Assembly (NCBI GenBank): GCA_937902305.1
Contig: CALDHV010000103.1
Location: 1 to 12,155, forward strand
Origin: an uncultured Clostridia bacterium
GTDB lineage: Bacteria; Bacillota; Clostridia; Oscillospirales; Acutalibacteraceae
Direction of reading: 5' to 3'
DNA length: 12,155 nt
The position numbers and the translations under genes were made by a program. Under the pieces are notes generated by a model. It was not told the DNA's origin, ran no database searches, and saw only the letters and a program-made list of their open reading frames with translations. The first letter of the stretch is position 1. Every line of letters starts with the position of its first letter. Positions 6,875 through 12,155 of the stretch are shown piece after piece.

Positions 6875-6916
6875 ATCTCTATATACGCAAAATCCGAGAA
6901 AAGAGGGACTGTTGTT

Positions 6917-8863
6917 ATGTCTGAAAAACCGAAGTTCTATATTACAACCGCCATTGCTTATACCAGCCGCAAGCCGCACATCGGCAATACCTATGATGTG
7001 GTGCTTGCCGATATGATTGCGCGGTATAAGCGTATGCAGGGATACGATGTGTACTTTTTGACCGGTTCGGATGAGCACGGGCAGAAGATCGAGGAATATG
7101 CCATCCGCGACGGCGTATCGCCGAAGGAATATGTTGACCGCATATCGACGGAGATCCGCAAGGTGTGGGATTGTATGGATGTCACCTATGACCGCTTCAT
7201 CCGCACGACTGACGACGACCATGTTGCCGCGGTGCAGAAGATTTTTCGCAAGCTGTTTGACCAAGGGGACATCTACAAGGGGTGCTACGAGGGCAAATAC
7301 TGCGTTCCCTGCGAGAGCTTTTTCACCCCGTCCCAGCTCAAGGACGGCAAATGCCCCGATTGCGGGCGCGAATGCGTCGATGCCAAGGAGGAGGCTTATT
7401 TCCTCAAGCTCGGCAAATATCAGGATCGCCTGCTGAAATACTATGAGGATAACCCCGATTTCTTCGCGCCGGACTCCCGTCGCAATGAGATGATCAACAA
7501 TTTCCTCAAGCCCGGCTTGCAGGATCTCTGCGTATCCCGCTCGTCCTTCAAATGGGGCGTGCCGGTCGATTTTGACGATAAGCACGTGGTTTATGTCTGG
7601 CTGGACGCGCTGACGAACTATATCACCGGCTGTGGCTATTCGCCGGACGGCGCGTCGGAGCTTTACAAAAAATACTGGCCTGCCGATCTGCACGTCATCG
7701 GCAAGGATATTGTGCGCTTTCACACGATTTACTGGCCCATTATTTTGATGGCGCTCGGCGAGCCGTTGCCCAAGCAGGTGTTGGGGCATCCGTGGCTTTT
7801 GTCCGGGGAGGACAAGATGAGCAAATCCAAGGGCAATGTCATCTACGCCGAAGAGCTTGCCGCGCGCTTCGGCACCGACGCGGTGCGGTATTATCTGCTC
7901 ACTGAGATACCGTTTGCACAGGATGGCACCATCACGTATGAAAATGTCATCAACCGCTATAATACCGACCTTGCCAATACACTCGGCAATCTGGTCAATC
8001 GCAGTATCGCGATGACTAACAAGTATTTCGACGGCAAGGTCGAAAAGCCCGCCGTGGCGGATGCCGCCGATGCGGACTTGATCGCTTTCTGCAACGGAAC
8101 GGTGAAAAAATACTTTGCACAAATGGATGTTTGGCACAATGCCGATGCTGCGGAAACGGTGATGGAGCTTGCCAAACGTTGCAACAAGTATATCGACGAG
8201 ACCGCTCCGTGGGCGCTTGCCAAGGACGTGGATAACCGTCCGCGCCTGCAGGCGGTGCTGTATAACCTGCTCGATTGTATCCGGGTGCTGGGCATCCTGC
8301 TGGCACCGATGATGCCCTCGACCGCTCGTGCCATCCGCGAACAGCTTGGCACGGCGGAGGACGACTACGGCTTTGACGCGACATCGTTCGGCGCGGTGGC
8401 GGGCTATGCCGTCGGCACGCCCAGCCCGCTCTTTGCCCGCATCGACGCGGAAAAGATGCTTGCCGAGATCGCCGCCGAGATCGAAGCGGCGGCGGCAGAG
8501 GAAAACGCTGGGATCGCGTTCTTGCCGGAGATCACCATCGATGATTTTGCCAAGATCGACCTGCGTGTGGCGGAGATCACCGCCTGCGAGCCGGTCAAAA
8601 AGGCGAAAAAGCTCTTGAAGCTCACCCTCAACGATGGCACCGGCACACCGCGCACGGTATGCTCCGGCATCGCGCCGTGGTATCAGCCGGAGGCGCTGGT
8701 CGGTCATCGCATCGTGCTGGTCGCCAATCTGAAGCCGGTGACGCTGTGCGGGGTGGAAAGCTGTGGGATGATCCTTGCCGCGTCGGATAAAAAGGACGAT
8801 GGCTCCGAGGATGTCCGGGTGCTGTTTGCGGACGGCATCGCGCCCGGCAGTGCCATCCATTGA
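6917..8863 (+). CDS. metG: Methionyl-tRNA synthetase with C-terminal tRNA-binding domain
   Basis: The product is a 648-residue class I synthetase that charges tRNA(Met) with methionine in the cytoplasm. HIGN (21-24) is its HIGH motif and KMSKS spans 300-304. A zinc knuckle is formed by C129, C132, C146 and C149 (CVPC...CPDC). The catalytic core has FLTGSDEHGQKIE (47-59) and VYVWLDALTNY (225-235). The anticodon-binding helical domain follows at about 350-500. The last ~100 residues are a Trbp111-like OB-fold (FAKIDLRVAEITACEPV through GVESCGMILAA), which in the family drives dimerisation and tRNA binding. The frame is open upstream to 6773, but the preceding 48 residues are not MetRS-like; AGAGGG at 6902-6907, and the fact that nearly all MetRS begin just before the KFYITTAIAY motif, select the ATG at 6917. 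It is followed after 10 bases by a flavin-reductase-like gene, so the two are probably co-transcribed. Confidence 0.97.
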   Translation: MSEKPKFYITTAIAYTSRKPHIGNTYDVVLADMIARYKRMQGYDVYFLTGSDEHGQKIEEYAIRDGVSPKEYVDRISTEIRKVWDCMDVTYDRFIRTTDDDHVAAVQKIFRKLFDQGDIYKGCYEGKYCVPCESFFTPSQLKDGKCPDCGRECVDAKEEAYFLKLGKYQDRLLKYYEDNPDFFAPDSRRNEMINNFLKPGLQDLCVSRSSFKWGVPVDFDDKHVVYVWLDALTNYITGCGYSPDGASELYKKYWPADLHVIGKDIVRFHTIYWPIILMALGEPLPKQVLGHPWLLSGEDKMSKSKGNVIYAEELAARFGTDAVRYYLLTEIPFAQDGTITYENVINRYNTDLANTLGNLVNRSIAMTNKYFDGKVEKPAVADAADADLIAFCNGTVKKYFAQMDVWHNADAAETVMELAKRCNKYIDETAPWALAKDVDNRPRLQAVLYNLLDCIRVLGILLAPMMPSTARAIREQLGTAEDDYGFDATSFGAVAGYAVGTPSPLFARIDAEKMLAEIAAEIEAAAAEENAGIAFLPEITIDDFAKIDLRVAEITACEPVKKAKKLLKLTLNDGTGTPRTVCSGIAPWYQPEALVGHRIVLVANLKPVTLCGVESCGMILAASDKKDDGSEDVRVLFADGIAPGSAIH

Positions 8864-8873
8864 GGTATCGGGA

Positions 8874-9383
8874 ATGAATAAGTTTACGGAAATCGCTCCC
8901 GAGGAGATACGGGACAACCCCTTTCGGCTGATTGGGCAGGACTGGATGCTCATTACCGCCGGCAATGCGACTGCCGCCAATACGATGACCGCCAGCTGGG
9001 GCGGCGTAGGGGTGCTTTGGAACGCACCGGTCAGCTTTTGCTTCGTCCGTCCGACCCGGTACACCTATCCGCTGATGGAGAACGGCAGGTTTTATTCGTT
9101 GTCCTTTTTCGACGCGTCCTACCGCCGTGTGTTACAGCAGTGCGGCACGCTTTCGGGACGGGACGGCGACAAGATCGCCCGCGTCGGGCTGACGGTACGC
9201 GACGATGAGCAGGCACCGTATTTTGATGAGTCGCGTCTGACCCTCATCTGCCGCAAGATGTACGATCAGGACATTGATCCGACCCGTTTCCGGGACGGCA
9301 CCATATCCGTACATTATCCGCAGGAGGATTACCACCGGATGTACGTCGGCGAGATCGTCAAGGTATTGCAACGCATCAACTGA
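8874..9383 (+). CDS. Flavin reductase-like FMN-binding split-barrel protein
   Basis: The product is a 169-residue protein of the flavin reductase-like (FMN-binding split-barrel) family. The diagnostic stretch is residues 21-62: DWMLITAGN, then NTMTASWGGVGVLWNAPV, then FVRPTRYTY. TASWGG and VRPTRYT are the usual FMN-phosphate and isoalloxazine contact segments. FYSLSFFD and CGTLSGRDGDK (about 73-100) match the family's lower half. Such proteins bind FMN and act in electron transfer or flavin reduction; the substrate cannot be assigned. The frame is open upstream to 8775 inside metG, but the true start is the ATG at 8874: GAGG at 8862-8865, overlapping the metG stop codon, sits eight bases before it, and family homology begins there. 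The gene sits between metG and valS, with gaps of 10 and 28 bases, suggesting one operon. No membrane segment or signal is present. Confidence 0.85.
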   Translation: MNKFTEIAPEEIRDNPFRLIGQDWMLITAGNATAANTMTASWGGVGVLWNAPVSFCFVRPTRYTYPLMENGRFYSLSFFDASYRRVLQQCGTLSGRDGDKIARVGLTVRDDEQAPYFDESRLTLICRKMYDQDIDPTRFRDGTISVHYPQEDYHRMYVGEIVKVLQRIN

Positions 9384-9411
9384 AAATATGAGAAAAGGTA
9401 TGGTAAACGCT

Positions 9412-12155
9412 ATGGCACAGAAAAAAGAACTGGCAAAAGTGTATGAGCCGCAAGAGGTGGAAAAGCGCATCTATCAATTCTGGCTGGACGGGGGGTATTT
9501 TCACGCCACGCCGCACGCCAAGGATGCCACCGGTGCGGAGAAAAAGCCTTACACCGTGATGATGCCGCCGCCGAATATCACCGGCCAGCTTCACATGGGC
9601 CACGCGCTGGATAACACTTTGCAGGATATTCTCATCCGCTGGCGGCGGATGCAGGGGTATGAAACGCTGTGGATGCCCGGTACCGACCACGCTTCCATTG
9701 CGACCGAGGCAAAGGTTGTGGAGGCGATGCGCGCCGAGGGGATCACCAAGGATATGATCGGGCGCGACGGATTTTTGGAGCGCGCGTGGGCGTGGAAAGA
9801 GAAATACGGTAGCCGCATCGTCAGCCAGCTCAAAACCATCGGATCGAGCTGTGACTGGGAGCGGGAGCGTTTCACGATGGATGAGGGCTGCTCCAAAGCA
9901 GTCAGAGAGGTATTCGTGCGGCTGTACGAGCAGGGGTTTATTTACCGCGGCAATCGGTTGGTCAACTGGTGCCCGACCTGCAACACCTCTATTTCCGATG
10001 CCGAGGTGGAATACGAGGAGCAGGACAGCCATTTCTGGCATCTGCTGTATACGGTCAAGGAGACCGGCGAACAGCTTGAGCTGGCGACTACCCGTCCCGA
10101 AACGATGCTCGGCGATACCGCTGTGGCGATCAATGCCGAGGACGAGCGGTATGCCCATCTGCACGGCTGTCACGTCATTCTGCCGTTGCTGAATAAGGAG
10201 ATCCCGATCGTGTGCGATGAGCACGCGGATATGACCAAGGGTACCGGCGTTGTCAAGATCACGCCGGCGCACGACCCCAACGACTATGAGGTCGGCAAGC
10301 GCCACGCTTTGCCGGTGGTGCGCGTATTCACCTATGACGGCCATATGACCGGCGCGGCGGATAAGACCGCCGCCGATGAGCTCATCGCGTCCGGTCGCGC
10401 CGCTGTGGATGAGCCGGAGGTACTGGACTGCGGCAAATATGCCGGTATGACCACCGCCGAAGCGCGCAAGGCGATCGTTGCCGACCTGGAGGCGGGCGGC
10501 TATCTCAAGAATATCGAGCCGCTCAAGCACGAGGTCGGCACCTGCTACCGTTGCCACACCAATATCGAGCCGATGGTATCGACCCAATGGTTTGTCAAGA
10601 TGGAGCCGTTGGCGGGCCCCGCGATCGAGGCGGTGGAAAAGGGCGAGATCACCTTCGTTCCCGAGCGGTTCACCAAGAACTACCTCAACTGGATGCGCGC
10701 GACTCGCGACTGGTGCATTTCCCGTCAGCTTTGGTGGGGACATCAGATCCCGGCGTGGTATTGCGACGATTGCGGCGAAATGTTGGTCGCCAAGGAAGCA
10801 CCCGCCGTTTGTCCCAAGTGCGGCAAGGCACATCTGACACAGGATCCCGACACGCTGGACACCTGGTTTTCGTCCGCCTTGTGGCCGTTCTCGACCCTCG
10901 GCTGGCCGGAGGATACCGCCGAAATGGACTATTTCTACCCGACCGATACGCTGGTCACGGGCTATGATATTATCGGCTTCTGGGTCAGCCGTATGATCTT
11001 TTCCGGTCTTGCCTATACCGGTAAGATCCCGTTCAAAACGGTGCTGATCCACGGCCTGGTGCGCGATGCGCAGGGACGCAAGATGTCCAAATCGCTCGGC
11101 AACGGCGTTGACCCGCTGGAGGAGATCGACAAATACGGCGCGGACGCCCTGCGCTTTATGCTGGCGACCGGCAACAGCCCCGGAAACGATATGCGCTATA
11201 TCAATGAAAAGGTGGAGTCCAGCCGCAATTTTGCCAATAAGCTTTGGAATGCCGCCCGCTTTATACTGATGAACCTCGACGGGCAGGAGGGCGCCGCCAC
11301 TCTGCCGCAGGAGCTTATGCTGGAGGACAAGTGGATACTGTCGCGCTATAACGAGCTGGTAAAGGCAGTGACCGATAATCTCGAAAAGTTCGAGCTGGGC
11401 GTCGCGGTGCAGAAGCTGTACGATTTTATTTGGGACAATTTCTGCGACTGGTATATCGAACTGTGCAAGTCCCGTTTGCAGGGGGATGCGCCGGATAACG
11501 CCCGCCGCGTCCTGCTGTATGTGATGAACGGGATGCTCCAATTGTTGCATCCGTTTATGCCGTTCATCACCGAGGAAATCTGGCAGTCGCTGCCGCACGT
11601 GGGCGACACGCTGATGCGTTCCGACTGGCCGGTGTATGACAAGGCTCTTGCCTTTACAGCGGAGGAGAAAGAGATGGAGCGCCTGATGGAAGCCATCCGC
11701 GCCATCCGCAACCGCCGCGCCGAGATGAACGTGCCGCCGTCCAAGAAAACGGAGCTGTTTATCGAGACCGCGTTTGCCGATACGTTTAAGACCGGCGCCG
11801 CGTTTATGAACCGTCTCGCGTTTGCTACCGACGTGAACGTGGGCGAGAGCTTCGACGTTGCCGGTGCCGTCAGCATCATCACCGCTGCCGCAACGGTGAA
11901 GATCCAGGGTCGCAACGTGCATCCAGGATATGCCAAGGGAAAGATGAAGAACGCGATGCGCGTCGCCATCGAGCTCAACGGCCTTCTTCCGGTGGAGCAG
12001 AAGCCGGAGTACACCGAAGGCTACGAGGGCTTCTTCCATCTGATCGGTTTCAACGGTACAGTCGAGGAAGCTACCATATCTTATATTATCAGGGATCACG
12101 ACATGGATCTTTATGAGAAGAGAAAGGCTGTCATGCAGCAGTGCGTGGACTTCAT
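9412..12155 (+). CDS. valS: Valyl-tRNA synthetase, C-terminus replaced in frame by peptidase T sequence; runs off the right edge
   Basis: Residues 1 to about 825 are a class I valyl-tRNA synthetase, which charges tRNA(Val) and edits mis-charged threonine. The HIGH motif is HMGH (61-64) after MMPPPNITGQL, and KMSKS is at 557-561. Also visible are the GTDHASIATEAKV segment (90-102), the editing domain with ATTRPETMLGDTAVAI, the DTWFSSALWPFSTLGWP segment, and an anticodon-binding domain from about 609 (NKLWNAARFILMNL) to PFITEEIWQSLP. Instead of the C-terminal coiled coil that ends ValRS proteins (usually about 60 more residues), the frame passes without a stop into peptidase T near 11885-11900. 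Alternative in-frame ATGs exist at 9388 and 9400. The only purine-rich site (AAAAGG, 9393-9398) is 13 bases from 9412, so the exact start is uncertain; 9412 fits the family best. Third gene of the metG cluster. Confidence 0.93.
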   Translation, partial: MAQKKELAKVYEPQEVEKRIYQFWLDGGYFHATPHAKDATGAEKKPYTVMMPPPNITGQLHMGHALDNTLQDILIRWRRMQGYETLWMPGTDHASIATEAKVVEAMRAEGITKDMIGRDGFLERAWAWKEKYGSRIVSQLKTIGSSCDWERERFTMDEGCSKAVREVFVRLYEQGFIYRGNRLVNWCPTCNTSISDAEVEYEEQDSHFWHLLYTVKETGEQLELATTRPETMLGDTAVAINAEDERYAHLHGCHVILPLLNKEIPIVCDEHADMTKGTGVVKITPAHDPNDYEVGKRHALPVVRVFTYDGHMTGAADKTAADELIASGRAAVDEPEVLDCGKYAGMTTAEARKAIVADLEAGGYLKNIEPLKHEVGTCYRCHTNIEPMVSTQWFVKMEPLAGPAIEAVEKGEITFVPERFTKNYLNWMRATRDWCISRQLWWGHQIPAWYCDDCGEMLVAKEAPAVCPKCGKAHLTQDPDTLDTWFSSALWPFSTLGWPEDTAEMDYFYPTDTLVTGYDIIGFWVSRMIFSGLAYTGKIPFKTVLIHGLVRDAQGRKMSKSLGNGVDPLEEIDKYGADALRFMLATGNSPGNDMRYINEKVESSRNFANKLWNAARFILMNLDGQEGAATLPQELMLEDKWILSRYNELVKAVTDNLEKFELGVAVQKLYDFIWDNFCDWYIELCKSRLQGDAPDNARRVLLYVMNGMLQLLHPFMPFITEEIWQSLPHVGDTLMRSDWPVYDKALAFTAEEKEMERLMEAIRAIRNRRAEMNVPPSKKTELFIETAFADTFKTGAAFMNRLAFATDVNVGESFDVAGAVSIITAAATVKIQGRNVHPGYAKGKMKNAMRVAIELNGLLPVEQKPEYTEGYEGFFHLIGFNGTVEEATISYIIRDHDMDLYEKRKAVMQQCVDF
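11893..12155 (+). pseudogene. pepT: Peptidase T (PepT) internal fragment joined in frame to valS
   Basis: About 87 residues that match tripeptidase PepT, not ValRS. Key stretches are VKIQGRNVHPGYAKGKM (compare E. coli IKIVGNNVHPGTAKG), PEYTEGYEGFFHLIGFNGTV (PEMTEGYEGFYHLASMKGTV in E. coli) and SYIIRDHDMDLYEKRK (HYIIRDFDRKQFEARK). This covers the lid/dimerisation domain of the M20 peptidase, starting at about E. coli residue 213 and including the conserved VHPG histidine. The N-terminal part holding the zinc-binding His/Asp/Glu residues (HVD, GADDKAG, DEEVG) is absent, so a product of this frame could not be an active peptidase. The window ends inside the fragment. The left limit is approximate because the sequence on both sides of the join reads similarly (AAATV). 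Confidence 0.85.

Noticed and set aside
6773..6916. N-terminal extension of metG from the ATG at 6773
   Set aside because: The 48 residues are not MetRS-like, the stretch overlaps the predicted promoter, and a proper ribosome binding site precedes 6917.
8775..8873. N-terminal extension of the flavin protein inside metG
   Set aside because: It overlaps the conserved MetRS C-terminal domain in another frame; the ribosome binding site and family homology point to 8874.
6761..9064. 767-residue open frame on the - strand opposite metG
   Set aside because: A shadow of metG and the start of the flavin gene; no recognisable motif.
9376..12099. 907-residue open frame on the - strand opposite valS
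   Set aside because: It has the composition of a shadow frame (His/Arg/Gly/Ile-rich, no recognisable domain) and the + strand encodes a highly conserved synthetase. Stops are rare antisense because of codon bias.

Overview
The window looks like chromosomal DNA from a Gram-positive anaerobe of the Clostridia, probably in or near the Oscillospiraceae/Ruminococcaceae. Three things point that way: strong AGGAGG-type ribosome binding sites, moderately GC-rich codon choice (judged by eye, not computed), and the gene families present. These include a HAMP-SpoIIE phosphatase/anti-sigma kinase/STAS trio, a MetRS with a fused C-terminal tRNA-binding domain, and a MacB-like fused ABC exporter. No rRNA, tRNA, CRISPR array, insertion sequence or phage gene was seen.

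Layout. (1) Positions 1-2966, + strand: a membrane-bound SpoIIE-type PP2C phosphatase cut by the left edge, an RsbW-like kinase, an RsbV-like STAS antagonist and a uridine phosphorylase. Gaps are 18-36 bases, so this is probably one transcription unit. It ends at a strong hairpin at 2977-3012 that also serves the convergent gene. (2) Positions 3013-6666, - strand: a large single-chain ABC transporter (ATPase plus FtsX-type permease), then a tryptophan-rich TspO/MBR-like membrane protein. A GC-rich hairpin between them contains the second gene's ribosome binding site. (3) Positions 6667-6916: a divergent promoter region. (4) Positions 6917-12155, + strand: metG, a flavin-reductase-like protein and valS, closely spaced and probably co-transcribed.

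The first three genes form a complete partner switch. The sensor phosphatase would dephosphorylate the STAS protein, the kinase would rephosphorylate it, and the kinase would bind either the STAS protein or an unseen target. No sigma factor is present. The two synthetase genes serve translation. Uridine phosphorylase serves pyrimidine salvage.

The most striking anomaly is at the right edge. The valS reading frame runs without a stop into sequence that is clearly the middle of peptidase T (PepT), with the join near 11885-11900. The ValRS C-terminal coiled coil is missing, as is the PepT N-terminal half. This is either an assembly chimera or a real recombination event. At the left edge, a likely one-base deletion near base 28-30 shifts the frame of the phosphatase gene. 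Both anomalies lie near the window ends. I did not find a convincing new biological system; the most biologically interesting locus is the sigma-less partner switch.
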